Assembly (NCBI RefSeq): GCF_017305915.1
Contig: NZ_JAFKJN010000007.1
Coordinates: 124,001 to 188,000 of the forward strand
Reading direction: 5' to 3'
Length of the DNA: 64,000 bases
DNA from: Reyranella sp.
Lineage (GTDB): Bacteria > Pseudomonadota > Alphaproteobacteria > Reyranellales > Reyranellaceae
In this document: positions 33,692 to 42,372 of the stretch, piece after piece
How positions within the stretch are numbered: the first letter of the stretch is position 1
Layout of the letters: each line of letters begins with the position of its first letter
Position numbers and translations under genes: made by a program
Notes under the pieces: model-generated
Databases searched by the model: none
Seen by the model: only the letters and a program-made list of their open reading frames with translations
What the model was told of the DNA's origin: nothing

Positions 33692-36600
33692 CTAGTCTGC
33701 CTTCTTGTTTAGCCAATCCGGCAGCGGTCCTTCTGTGAAGGTGTGATTGGAGTACTGGTACCAGGTCTTGAGCATTTCCTTCTGCGTGGTGTCGGGCAGG
33801 GGAATCGGCACCTCTTCGCCCGCCTCGGTGGTGAATTTCGGCACGACCTGGATGCGCAGGCTCTTGAGCGAGGCGTCGCAGTAAAGCACCACGGTCAGCT
33901 TCTCCCCGCGGCGCTGGCCGAGTTGCTTCAGCATGTCGTTGATGCCCTGGATCAGCAGGGCCGCTGCGTCCGCCTTGGCTTGCGCAGCGTCGGCGCGGGC
34001 GCGGTAGAGATCCATCACGCGCTGGTTGCCGCCCATCTGCAGCAATGCGCGCTGATTGGCGCGCTCCTGCGCGGTGGCCGCGCGGAAGCCTCCGCTCGTC
34101 GTGTCGAAGACCTGGCCTTGATTGCGGCGCGCCACGATCTCCTGATCGGTCATCCTGATGTTGGGGTTCAGCCTGCGCACGCGGCTGACGAAAGCTTCGT
34201 CCGACAATAGGGGATCGTTGACGTCGGCCACGAGGGGCGGGCTCGCGCCGCTGGGCGACAGCACCCTCGGCGTCGGCTCTGCCGGAAACTCGCGCTGGCC
34301 TTCGACACCCTCGAACGTCTTCTCGATCCAGGACAGGCCGGATTTCCCGTCGACCACGATCCTGTAGCCATTGGCCTCGGTGAGCTGGGGGCCTCTCCTG
34401 ACGGTCTCGCCGATATTCTGGAAGCGCACGGTCATCCGCGCTCCGGGTGGGAGCAGCAATTCGAGGTAATTGAAGCAGTCAAAGCAGATGTAGCTGTTGT
34501 TCATGTCGACCCAGATCTGGGGAATCCGGTTGCCGGCACGCCAGTTGTTGCGCAGCCACATTGCGGCCTGCCCTTCGGCGTGCTGCGCCGCCTCGGCAAG
34601 CCCGTCGGCGGCACGCGAGTCGCCGCCCGGCGCCAGGCTGCGGGCCATCGTTTCGTCACCCCAGCCGATCGGTGCGCCGCCCGGGCGGGCGCGGGGGCTG
34701 CCAACCGCCCCGCGCATGCCGTCAGGCGTCGTCATTTGTCCCCGGGTCATGGTCCGGCCGAGATCCCTGAAGTCGGCGCGCGGCACGATCTGCAGCGGCT
34801 CGCCCTGCATGTACCAGACGTCGGTGCCGGGTTGGCGCAGCAGCCGTTCGCGCGGCAGGGCAGGCTGGCCGCCCGAGCTCAGGCCGCCCGCGCCTGCGCT
34901 CTCCATCATGTGCGAGGAGTCGACGCCGAAGAAGCCGCCGACGGCGCTGAAGCCGATCGCCCAGGTCGAGTTGGTCAGCTCGAGGTTCCCGCACACCGCG
35001 TAGCCGCCCTGGTTGCCGTCCGGCCGGACCAGCACGCTGTCGGTACGCGGCGGCTCGCCGAACGTGATGGTCCAGCCGTTGTAGTTGCCGATCTTCTGCT
35101 CGAGCTCGGCGAGGCCGGTGTCGCCCCACTGGTTGACCCGGTCGGTGAGCTTCTTGCGCAGCGCCAGGAAGGCGTCCCAATCGGCCAGGACCTGCTTGAT
35201 TTCCCGGTCATGAAGACCGGCGCCGGACACGAGGTCGACCGCCTTCTGGTAGTCCATCGGATCGTTGGCCGGCGCATCGAGCTTGAGGCCGGCGGCCGAC
35301 GCGTTGGCGCGCAGCGACTGGCCAAGCCGGTAGAGCGGCGTCTCGACCGCCAGGCGCAGCTTGGCGCGCAGGGCCTTGTTCACCTCGATGCGGGTCTTCT
35401 GCGACTGGTTGGGATCGTCCGGATCGGGATCGATCTCGAAGGCGACGAGATCGTCGATCAGCTTGACCTTGTCCTCGGTGTTGCCGGCGAGCGCGAACGG
35501 CTCGATCTCGAGATGGCGCGTCTCGCCCGCCGGCACGTCGGATGCCTTGCTGTCCAGGAAGAAGCCGAGCCGCACCGGCACGGTGGTGAAGGTCCGCTGG
35601 GGCTGCGAGCCGAACAGCGCGTTGATCCGGAGGTTGACGATCGACGGCGTGTCGGACTTGTTGAGGTTGACGACATCGACGCTGGGATTGAACCCCAGCG
35701 AGCGGCGATAGACCTGCCGCCATAGATAGGCCTTCGCGGTGCCCGGGCTCTTGGCATAGACCGCCTGCCACTGGTCGTAGGTCAGGCCGAACAGGTCGAG
35801 CGCGCGATCGTTCAGCGTCTTGTTGAAGGCCGCGGTGATGTCCGTCACGGTCAGTGGCGGGCCCTTCACCGTCTGACCCTGGGCGGTGAGATCGAGGTTG
35901 ACGCGGAACTTGCCGTCGGTGCGCTCCGCCCAGCCGGGAAACCGGTCGTCGAGCCGCAATTCGACCCAGCCGGTGTCGTCGACGACCGCGATGTCGGGAC
36001 GCTTGAGGTCGGCGACGCGGTCCCAGTTGCCCTTCCTGCCGGCATCTGCGTTCCATTCGTAGAACATCACGTCGACGTTGGTGTTGGTGTTGCCGCCGAC
36101 CCAGCTCTTGTCGAACTTGACGACGAAGTGGCCCTGGTGATCGACCATCCAGAACGGCATGAAGGGCGGCGGCGTGCTGTCGACCACGACGCCGTTCTCC
36201 ATCATCTGGAAGTTCTTCAGCCGGAATTGCGGCACGCGCCGCAGCCGGAACGCGACGGTGCTGAACGAGACCTTGGTGAACTTGTCGCCGTCGTGGCCGA
36301 CCTTGGGGATGGTGCGCTGGCCGCTGAGGTCGCCGGTGGTGAGGTCGTAGCTGCCGGTCATGCTGGCCTGCACGGCGTTGCCATGGCCGCCCGCTGCGTT
36401 GGCCCCGGCCGCCGCCGACCACAGCGCGTCGGTGATCTTCTTGTCGTCCGCCGCCTCGCTGCGGTCGAAGAAGGTCGACCAGGCGATCGCGCCGGCGGCG
36501 TCGACGGTGCCCGACACCTCGAAGCTCAGCGATTGGTCCGGACGCAACGCCCGGCCGGTCACCGCCGCGCCGCTCTGCGACAGGACGAGCGTCCTGCCGG

Positions 36601-36766
36601 ACGGATCGTCGACCATCCTCCACGGGCCGCTGACGTCGCGGACGTTCTGGGCGTGCGCGACCGCCGAGCCGAGCAACAGCCCGAGGATGAGCAGCAGGAG
36701 TCTCGCGCCCCGGTTCGCGAGGCCGTCAAGCCGCGTCCGATCCGATGCTTGCGATGCGTGCGTCAT
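33692..36766 (-). CDS. Large secreted protein of unknown function
   Basis: A 1024-residue exported protein with no recognised domain over most of its length. A basic N-terminus and the hydrophobic LLLLILGLLLGSAVAHA (about residues 24-40) form the signal peptide. The first 300 residues are strand-rich and contain an NVRDVSGPWRMVDDPSGRTL region resembling lipocalin/META-like openings; the middle is helical; residues near 780 contain a Cys pair in SYICFDCFNYLELLLPPGAR; the C-terminal 150 residues are Gln/Arg/Ala-rich and helical. GAGAGG precedes the ATG at 36766. It lies 25 bp after the von Willebrand type D gene, so the two are surely one transcript. Confidence 0.75.
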   Translation of the reverse strand: MTHASQASDRTRLDGLANRGARLLLLILGLLLGSAVAHAQNVRDVSGPWRMVDDPSGRTLVLSQSGAAVTGRALRPDQSLSFEVSGTVDAAGAIAWSTFFDRSEAADDKKITDALWSAAAGANAAGGHGNAVQASMTGSYDLTTGDLSGQRTIPKVGHDGDKFTKVSFSTVAFRLRRVPQFRLKNFQMMENGVVVDSTPPPFMPFWMVDHQGHFVVKFDKSWVGGNTNTNVDVMFYEWNADAGRKGNWDRVADLKRPDIAVVDDTGWVELRLDDRFPGWAERTDGKFRVNLDLTAQGQTVKGPPLTVTDITAAFNKTLNDRALDLFGLTYDQWQAVYAKSPGTAKAYLWRQVYRRSLGFNPSVDVVNLNKSDTPSIVNLRINALFGSQPQRTFTTVPVRLGFFLDSKASDVPAGETRHLEIEPFALAGNTEDKVKLIDDLVAFEIDPDPDDPNQSQKTRIEVNKALRAKLRLAVETPLYRLGQSLRANASAAGLKLDAPANDPMDYQKAVDLVSGAGLHDREIKQVLADWDAFLALRKKLTDRVNQWGDTGLAELEQKIGNYNGWTITFGEPPRTDSVLVRPDGNQGGYAVCGNLELTNSTWAIGFSAVGGFFGVDSSHMMESAGAGGLSSGGQPALPRERLLRQPGTDVWYMQGEPLQIVPRADFRDLGRTMTRGQMTTPDGMRGAVGSPRARPGGAPIGWGDETMARSLAPGGDSRAADGLAEAAQHAEGQAAMWLRNNWRAGNRIPQIWVDMNNSYICFDCFNYLELLLPPGARMTVRFQNIGETVRRGPQLTEANGYRIVVDGKSGLSWIEKTFEGVEGQREFPAEPTPRVLSPSGASPPLVADVNDPLLSDEAFVSRVRRLNPNIRMTDQEIVARRNQGQVFDTTSGGFRAATAQERANQRALLQMGGNQRVMDLYRARADAAQAKADAAALLIQGINDMLKQLGQRRGEKLTVVLYCDASLKSLRIQVVPKFTTEAGEEVPIPLPDTTQKEMLKTWYQYSNHTFTEGPLPDWLNKKAD

Positions 36767-36791
36767 GCTCGACCTCTCCGCGGCCCGCGGC

Positions 36792-38090
36792 CTATCTCTT
36801 CTGCATCGTCCCCTTGAGTTCCTGCATCTGGCCGTTGCTGGCGACGTAGCGCTCGACCGTGTTGCTGCCTTCGAAGACGCGGCCGCGCGTCTTGAACTTG
36901 CAGGCCGCCCGCTGCTGGGCGTCGACCGGGTCGCAGTCGAATTCCTCGACGCGCTTGGCGTCGCTCTGCATGGTCTCGACGGTGATGTGGAACTTCTCGC
37001 CGGCGCGCGCGTCCTCCAGCGACGGCCGGTAGTAGGTGCAGCGCGAGCCGCCGCTTCGCAGGCCGCGGCAGCCGAAGCCTTCCTGCAGCAGGCTGTCCTG
37101 TTGCGCCTGCAGGGCGCTCTGGATGAACGGCTGATGGCCGGTGGCGGCGAGGTCGAGCACGCAATTGCGCAGCAGTCGCGGATCGCTGACGCCGGCGGCC
37201 TTGCAGGCCTCTTCGGCTTTCTGGCGCGCCGTGCCGTCGAAGCTCGCGACCGAGACGATCTGGTACGGGAACTTGAGATCGGTCCAGGTGGCGGTGGTCT
37301 CGCCCGGGCCGTAGTCGAACAGCGATTCAGCCTGGCTGACCCGCCAGCTGTCGCCGAACCGGCGATAGAAGTTCCGTGTCGACGCCTCCTCGCCGTCGCG
37401 CGGCAGCCCCTCGGAGGAGCCGCCACGGGCGACCAGGTCGTTCGCGGCATTGCCGTCGAAATTGCCGAACAGGCCGCGCAGCGTGCCCGCCCGCGCGCGG
37501 TCCGGGATCACCGATAGGTCGAGGTAGTCGCCGCGCAGGTCGATGCGGGCCACCGAATCGTCGGGCCAGGTCACGGTGATGCGCTGGCCCGACAGGCCGA
37601 CCGTGCCGCCGTTCGGCAGATGCATCGGCTGCTCGAGCGAGGCGACGGGCCGTCCGTTGACCCTGAGCGCCGACGGCTGCCGGACATAGACGGCGACGCG
37701 ATCGCCGGCGACGTTGAGGGCGACGGCGATGTTGGTGCTGATGGTCTTGGACGAGCCGCCCCAGGGACCCATGCGCAGCTGGATCTGGAAGTCGTCGCGC
37801 TCGGACTTGAGCGCGACGAACTCGCCGATCAGCTGCAGGTCGTAGAAGGCGCCGTCGACGGTGCGGACGTGCACATCGCCGTGCGCATGGCCGTCGTCCT
37901 CGTCGGTGATCTCCGTCGGAATCTTGGCGTTGCCGCCGCCTGCGACCGGCACCGGGCCCGGCGGCCCGGCCACCACCGGCGCAGGAGGTGGTCCGCCGAC
38001 ACCGCGATCCAGGACATAGCCGGCTAATCCTGCGGCGATCAGCAGGCCAAGAAGATAACGCCACCACTTGGCAGAGATGATTCGCATCAT
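36792..38090 (-). CDS. Von Willebrand factor type D (VWD) domain protein
   Basis: A 432-residue protein with an N-terminal membrane anchor or uncleaved signal (residues 10-26) and a proline-rich linker (VGGPPPAPVVAGPPGPVPV). A VWD domain follows: GDVHVRTVDGAFYDLQLIGE at about 71-90 and LRGLFGNFDGNAANDLVARG at about 204-223 are its entry and exit motifs. After it, ACKAAGVSDPRLLRNCVLD LAATG resembles the Cys-containing segment that follows VWD modules in animal proteins. The C-terminal 100 residues hold several Cys residues and end in QKR. Its role with the large secreted neighbour is unknown. Confidence 0.8.
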   Translation of the reverse strand: MMRIISAKWWRYLLGLLIAAGLAGYVLDRGVGGPPPAPVVAGPPGPVPVAGGGNAKIPTEITDEDDGHAHGDVHVRTVDGAFYDLQLIGEFVALKSERDDFQIQLRMGPWGGSSKTISTNIAVALNVAGDRVAVYVRQPSALRVNGRPVASLEQPMHLPNGGTVGLSGQRITVTWPDDSVARIDLRGDYLDLSVIPDRARAGTLRGLFGNFDGNAANDLVARGGSSEGLPRDGEEASTRNFYRRFGDSWRVSQAESLFDYGPGETTATWTDLKFPYQIVSVASFDGTARQKAEEACKAAGVSDPRLLRNCVLDLAATGHQPFIQSALQAQQDSLLQEGFGCRGLRSGGSRCTYYRPSLEDARAGEKFHITVETMQSDAKRVEEFDCDPVDAQQRAACKFKTRGRVFEGSNTVERYVASNGQMQELKGTMQKR

Positions 38091-38285
38091 GTCAGCGCTC
38101 TCGTGTCTGACGCCCGATCGAACCTACAACCAAAACGATAGCAGCCGGCGCCCGCTTGTCGTGTTTAGATTTGTTGCGCTTGTTACGCGTTGACGCCTTG
38201 CCCGGGAATTGCCGGATCTCGACATGCCCTCCGACGACCCAAGGCGTTCCACCGACGCATGCACAGCAAGTGAATTCGGCGGCCG

Positions 38286-41111
38286 TCAATCCAGGATGAA
38301 GGCCCGGATCCGCTCGACCGCTTGGGCAAGTCCGGTGCGTTCGACGGTCACGCCCGCCGGAAACGCGCTCAGCAGCCGTGACGGCAGGCGCGAGTCCAGC
38401 ATCACGAACACGCCGCGGTCATCGGCGCGGCGGATCAGCCTCCCGTACGCCTGCTTGAGCCGCAGGCGCGCGAGCATGTCGTCGTAGGCGTTGGCACCGG
38501 CACCGGCCGCCTTCCACGCCGCCTTGCGGGCGCGGTGGAGGATGTCGGGGCGGGGCCAGGGCACGCGGTCGAACACGATCAGGCGCAGGCTGCGGCCGGG
38601 AACGTCGACGCCGTCGCGCACAGCGTCGGTACCGAGCAGGCAGGAATGCTCCTCGGCGCGGAAGATGTCGACCAGGGTCGCCGCGTCCATGCCGCCGACA
38701 TGCTGGGCGTAGAGCGGGAGGTTGGCCTCCTCCAGCGCCGGCGCGATGCGCTGGTGCACGGCGCGCAGCCGGCCGATCGCCGTGAACAGGCCGAGTGCGC
38801 CGCCGCCACTCGCCTTGAACAGCTCGCGATAGGCCGCCGCCACCTGGTCGGTGTCGTCGCGTGGCACGTCCTTCACGATCAGGATGCGCGTGGCTGACGC
38901 GTAGTCGAACGGCGAGGCCATCGCCGCGCGCATCGCCGGGGCGAGGAGGTGGCGGGTGCCGGTGCGGGCTTCGGCGGCGTACCAGGCGGCCGGCGGGGTC
39001 TTGTCTTCCGGACCGCGAGCCTCCGGCTCGCTCTTGCTCATGAGCGAGCCGGATGCTCGCGGTCCGGAAGAGGATGAAGGCTCGGGGTCGTCGTTGGCGG
39101 CGTTGGGGACGCCCGCGTCGCGTAACGTCGCCGAGGTGATCACCGCGCCGTGCGCCGGCTTGATCACGCTGTTCACGAACGGCTCGGTCGGGTCGAGATA
39201 GTGCCGGAACATGCCGACATCGTGCTCGCGGTTCTGGACGCGCTCGATCGCGAACCAGTCGACGAAGGCGGGATCGGCGTCGCTGTGCAGGCCGCGCAGC
39301 ATCGCCCGCCACGCCTCGAGCGTCAGCTCGCAGCGGTTGGTGAGCGAGCGCGCCACGCCCTCGATGCGGCCGCGCTGGCCGCTGTCGAGCGTGTCGGCAT
39401 CGGTCTCGAGCTTCTGCTTCAGCGCCTGCTTCAGCCGCCGCACCGGTTGCACCATCTGCTCGAACAGCGCGGCGAGCTGGTCCGCCGCCTCGATCAGCCC
39501 GGGATTGAGCGGGCGGATGTCGCATTCCATGCCGAAGCCCTGGTCCTCGCCCGTGGCGCGCGCCCGCACCTGGACGCGCACCAGCGCGAGGAACTCCTCG
39601 GCCGGCCCCATCACCGTGCCGTCCGCGAGCCGCGTCTGCCAATTGGGCGAGGGCAGGCGGCGGCTTGTTTCGAGCAGGCGGCGCAGCGCCGCCTGCGCCT
39701 CCTGGTCCTCGCCCAGCAGATCCTGCACCCGCCGCTCGAGTCCGCGGGCCCGACTCCCTCGGCGCCCTTCCGAACCTAGAATCCAGCGCCGCAGGTCGGA
39801 GCATTCGACGCCGCTGAGATGCGCGCCGAACGCGCCGTCGGCGGCGTCGAACAGATGATGGCCCTCGTCGAACACGTAGCGGGTGGGCCGCGTCGCGTCG
39901 TCGAGCCCGCCCATCGCCGCCTGCACCATCACCAGCGCATGGTTGGCGATCACGATGTCGGCCTGCCGCGCGCGGCGGATGGTGCGCTCGACGAAGCACT
40001 TGCGGTAGTGATCGCACGCCGAATAGATGCACTCGCCGCGCCGGTCGGCGAGCCGCCCGATGCGGCCGCGGCCCAACAGGTCGAGCAGCCACGCCGGCAG
40101 ATCGCCGCCGATCATGTCGCCGTCCCGCGACGCGAGCGCCCAGCGCGCGAGCAGGCCCAAACCGACGGCGTTCTCGGGGACGAGGCCGGTGCGCATCACC
40201 GCCTCCTGGAAGTTCAGCAGGCAGAGATAGTTCTCGCGGCCCTTGCGGATCACCACGCGGCGGCGCTTCTCGGCACTGTCGCGGTGCAGCCGGTCGAGCT
40301 CGTTGTCGATCTGGCGCTGCAGGTTGCGGGTGTAGGTCGCGATCCATACCGGCGCGCCGTTCTTCTCCGCCCAGAGACTTGCAGGTGCGACATAGCCCAG
40401 CGTCTTGCCGACGCCGGTGCCGGCCTCGACCAGCACGACCTTGGGCTTGTCTTCTTCCTCGCGCGGCGCGAAGGCCTCCGACGCGGCCGAGGCATAGTCG
40501 CTTTGCGTCGGCCGCAACTCGGGCAGGCCGGGACCGGACGAGACGAGCTGCGCCAGCCGCAGCCGCGCCTCGCGCGGCTCGACCGGCATCGAGCCGGGCG
40601 GCGTCGCCGGCGGCGGCTCCTCCCACACCGGCAGGCTCTTCCAGACGTCGAGGCCGGCGCCTGGCCGCGGCCTCTTCGTCGCCTGCTCGAGGCCGAGCGC
40701 CTTCAGCACGTCGGCCGCCCAGCTCCAGTTGCCGCGCGCCATGGCAAGCGCGGTGTCCTTCATCTCGGGCGAGGCGAGCGCCGCCATGTCCTCGAGCTCG
40801 TCGATCAGGGCTTTTGCGATCTGCGGCAGGGCAGCGAGTTCGTCGGAAGGATCGACGTCCATCGCCGCGGCGAGCCCGCGCGGCGTCGGCAGGCAGAACG
40901 TCGCCGGCCGCACGAAGGCGTAGAGTTCGAGCAGGTCGCGGGCGCGCAGATCGTCGAGCCCCAGCCGCGCCGCGGTCGCCGGCGCGTGCACCACCAGCGG
41001 GACGCTGGCGCCTGCGCGCTGCGCCGCCTCGGCGCCGCTCAGGCGCTCGATCTCACCGTCCGCGCTCAGCCATAGCGCCCCGCGTGTCGTGGCGAGGAGG
41101 GAGGACCACAT
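38286..41111 (-). CDS. ATP-dependent DNA helicase, DinG/XPD-like superfamily 2
   Basis: A 941-residue helicase. Walker A is VEAGTGVGKTLGYVAP near residue 235, the iron-sulfur-type Cys cluster is suggested by ENYLCLLNFQ, RRGECIYSACDHYRKCF, and motif II is FDEGHHLFDAADG; motif VI reads KQAYGRLIRRADDRG near the C-terminus. These point to a DinG/Rad3-family 5'-3' helicase for repair or replication conflicts. It has a 200-residue N-terminal extension. An inserted palindromic repeat (39005-39070) adds about 22 Ser/Glu/Pro-rich residues in frame. Of two Met codons I prefer 41111, since the first overlaps the opposite gene's region. Confidence 0.9.
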   Translation of the reverse strand: MWSSLLATTRGALWLSADGEIERLSGAEAAQRAGASVPLVVHAPATAARLGLDDLRARDLLELYAFVRPATFCLPTPRGLAAAMDVDPSDELAALPQIAKALIDELEDMAALASPEMKDTALAMARGNWSWAADVLKALGLEQATKRPRPGAGLDVWKSLPVWEEPPPATPPGSMPVEPREARLRLAQLVSSGPGLPELRPTQSDYASAASEAFAPREEEDKPKVVLVEAGTGVGKTLGYVAPASLWAEKNGAPVWIATYTRNLQRQIDNELDRLHRDSAEKRRRVVIRKGRENYLCLLNFQEAVMRTGLVPENAVGLGLLARWALASRDGDMIGGDLPAWLLDLLGRGRIGRLADRRGECIYSACDHYRKCFVERTIRRARQADIVIANHALVMVQAAMGGLDDATRPTRYVFDEGHHLFDAADGAFGAHLSGVECSDLRRWILGSEGRRGSRARGLERRVQDLLGEDQEAQAALRRLLETSRRLPSPNWQTRLADGTVMGPAEEFLALVRVQVRARATGEDQGFGMECDIRPLNPGLIEAADQLAALFEQMVQPVRRLKQALKQKLETDADTLDSGQRGRIEGVARSLTNRCELTLEAWRAMLRGLHSDADPAFVDWFAIERVQNREHDVGMFRHYLDPTEPFVNSVIKPAHGAVITSATLRDAGVPNAANDDPEPSSSSGPRASGSLMSKSEPEARGPEDKTPPAAWYAAEARTGTRHLLAPAMRAAMASPFDYASATRILIVKDVPRDDTDQVAAAYRELFKASGGGALGLFTAIGRLRAVHQRIAPALEEANLPLYAQHVGGMDAATLVDIFRAEEHSCLLGTDAVRDGVDVPGRSLRLIVFDRVPWPRPDILHRARKAAWKAAGAGANAYDDMLARLRLKQAYGRLIRRADDRGVFVMLDSRLPSRLLSAFPAGVTVERTGLAQAVERIRAFILD
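39005..39070. repeat. Palindromic element inserted in frame inside the helicase gene
   Basis: Arms of 29 bases, starting CTTCCGGACCGCGAGC, pair with one mismatch across the 8-base loop TTGCTCAT. The element is 66 bases (22 codons), so it leaves the reading frame intact and encodes a Ser/Arg/Glu/Pro-rich insert, SGPRASGSLMSKSEPEARGP, between the SATLRDAG segment and the next helicase block. Confidence 0.8.
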
Positions 41112-41142
41112 CGCCGCCTCGATAGCATACAATCGGGTGGTA

Positions 41143-42372
41143 ATGAGGCCTTCGCATTTGCTGGGAGCGCGCCACTCCAGTGGCGCTCATGATCGTGATG
41201 CGCCACGGGAGTGGCGCGCTCCCAGCAGGAGAGCCGTCCTTGCTGGGGCGCTCGCCGCCCCCTTCGTGCAGCCGGCGCGCGCGGCCGATCTCGACGTCGC
41301 GGTGGTCGGTGCCGGCATCGCGGGTTTCGCCGCCGCCCAGACCCTGATCGGCGCGCGCCAGAGCGTGGTGGTGCTGGAGGCGCGCGAGCGCACCGGCGGC
41401 CGGATCTACACCGACACCACGCCCGGCATCGCCTTCGACCACGGCGCGCCGACCCGGCCGCTGCCGGTCGGCATGTCGCTGATGATCGACGGCAAGGAGA
41501 TCAGCCACGCGGACTACCAGCGCTTCGCCAAGCAGGCCGAGGAGATCGGCCGCCTCCTGCACGCCCTGCGCAAGGAGGCGCCCGGCATCGATCCGAGCGC
41601 AGTGCTCAAGCCCAGCGATCCGCTGGAGAAGCTGGCGCTGGCCGAGGCGCTGCGCCGCGTGCCGTTCGCGCCGCTCGCCCGGCTGCCGGTCACCGACGGC
41701 AAGCTGCCGGTGCGGCTCAACACCCGCGTGATCCGCATCGATTCGACCGGGCCGCTGGTCAAGCTGGTGACGCCTCTGGGCGACGTGCTGGCCCGGGCAG
41801 CGATCGTCACCGTGCCGGTCGGCGTGCTGGCGGCCGGCGGCATGGGCTTCGCGCCGCCCCTGCGCGGCGAGCGGCTGGCGGCGATCGCCTCGCTGCCGAT
41901 GGCGCAGGCCGACAAGGTGTGCGTGACCTTCTCGCGCCGCGTGCTCGATGCGCCCGACGACACCCGCATCCTCGCCTGGACCCCGAAGCAGACCGTGGTC
42001 GAGGCGCTGCTGCGGCCGGGCGGGCGGGAGGCGGCGATCCTGTTCTATCGCGGCGAGGAGGCGCGCCAGCTCGAGGCGGGCGGCGCGTCGGCGGCGGTAT
42101 CGGGCGCGGTCACGGCGCTGGCCGAGCTGTTCGGCAAGGAGGTGCGGTCGGCCTTTCTGCGCGCCGCCTCTACGCGCTGGGGGCTCGATCCCTTCGCGCG
42201 CGGCGCCTGGGCCGAGGGGCTGCTGCTGCCGCGCCTGGCGCTGGCGGCGCCGCACCACGAGCGCGTACTGTTCGCCGGCGAGGCGACCGATCCGGCGGGC
42301 GGCGTCGCCGGCGCCAATGCCTCGGGCCATCGCGCGGCGAAGGAGGCGCTAGCGTTTCTGGCGAAACGTTAG
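41143..42372 (+). CDS. Flavin monoamine oxidase family protein, Tat-exported
   Basis: A 409-residue FAD amine oxidase. A twin-arginine signal SRRAVLAGALAAPFVQPARA precedes the dinucleotide motif VAVVGAGIAGFAAAQTL and the substrate-side ARERTGGRIYT; the C-terminus has the FAD-binding VLFAGEATDPAGGVAGANAS. It is shorter than typical members (about 450), with a reduced substrate domain. The first 30 residues before the signal come from a palindromic repeat (41161-41225) between the ATG and the signal peptide, so the original start may have been elsewhere. A Tat position so far from the N-terminus is unusual, and export is unsure. Confidence 0.8.
   Translation: MRPSHLLGARHSSGAHDRDAPREWRAPSRRAVLAGALAAPFVQPARAADLDVAVVGAGIAGFAAAQTLIGARQSVVVLEARERTGGRIYTDTTPGIAFDHGAPTRPLPVGMSLMIDGKEISHADYQRFAKQAEEIGRLLHALRKEAPGIDPSAVLKPSDPLEKLALAEALRRVPFAPLARLPVTDGKLPVRLNTRVIRIDSTGPLVKLVTPLGDVLARAAIVTVPVGVLAAGGMGFAPPLRGERLAAIASLPMAQADKVCVTFSRRVLDAPDDTRILAWTPKQTVVEALLRPGGREAAILFYRGEEARQLEAGGASAAVSGAVTALAELFGKEVRSAFLRAASTRWGLDPFARGAWAEGLLLPRLALAAPHHERVLFAGEATDPAGGVAGANASGHRAAKEALAFLAKR
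41161..41225. repeat. Palindromic element at the start of the amine oxidase gene
   Basis: Arms of 26 bases (CTGGGAGCGCGCCACT...) pair with one mismatch around a 13-base loop, TCATGATCGTGAT. It lies between the likely ATG at 41143 and the Tat signal and is read through in frame. The element has the same build as the one in the helicase but a different sequence. Confidence 0.8.

Noticed and set aside
39730..39790. A second possible inserted element in the helicase around SEGRRGSRARG
   Set aside because: No inverted arms are present; Arg/Gly-rich loops of this kind are normal in DinG-like proteins.
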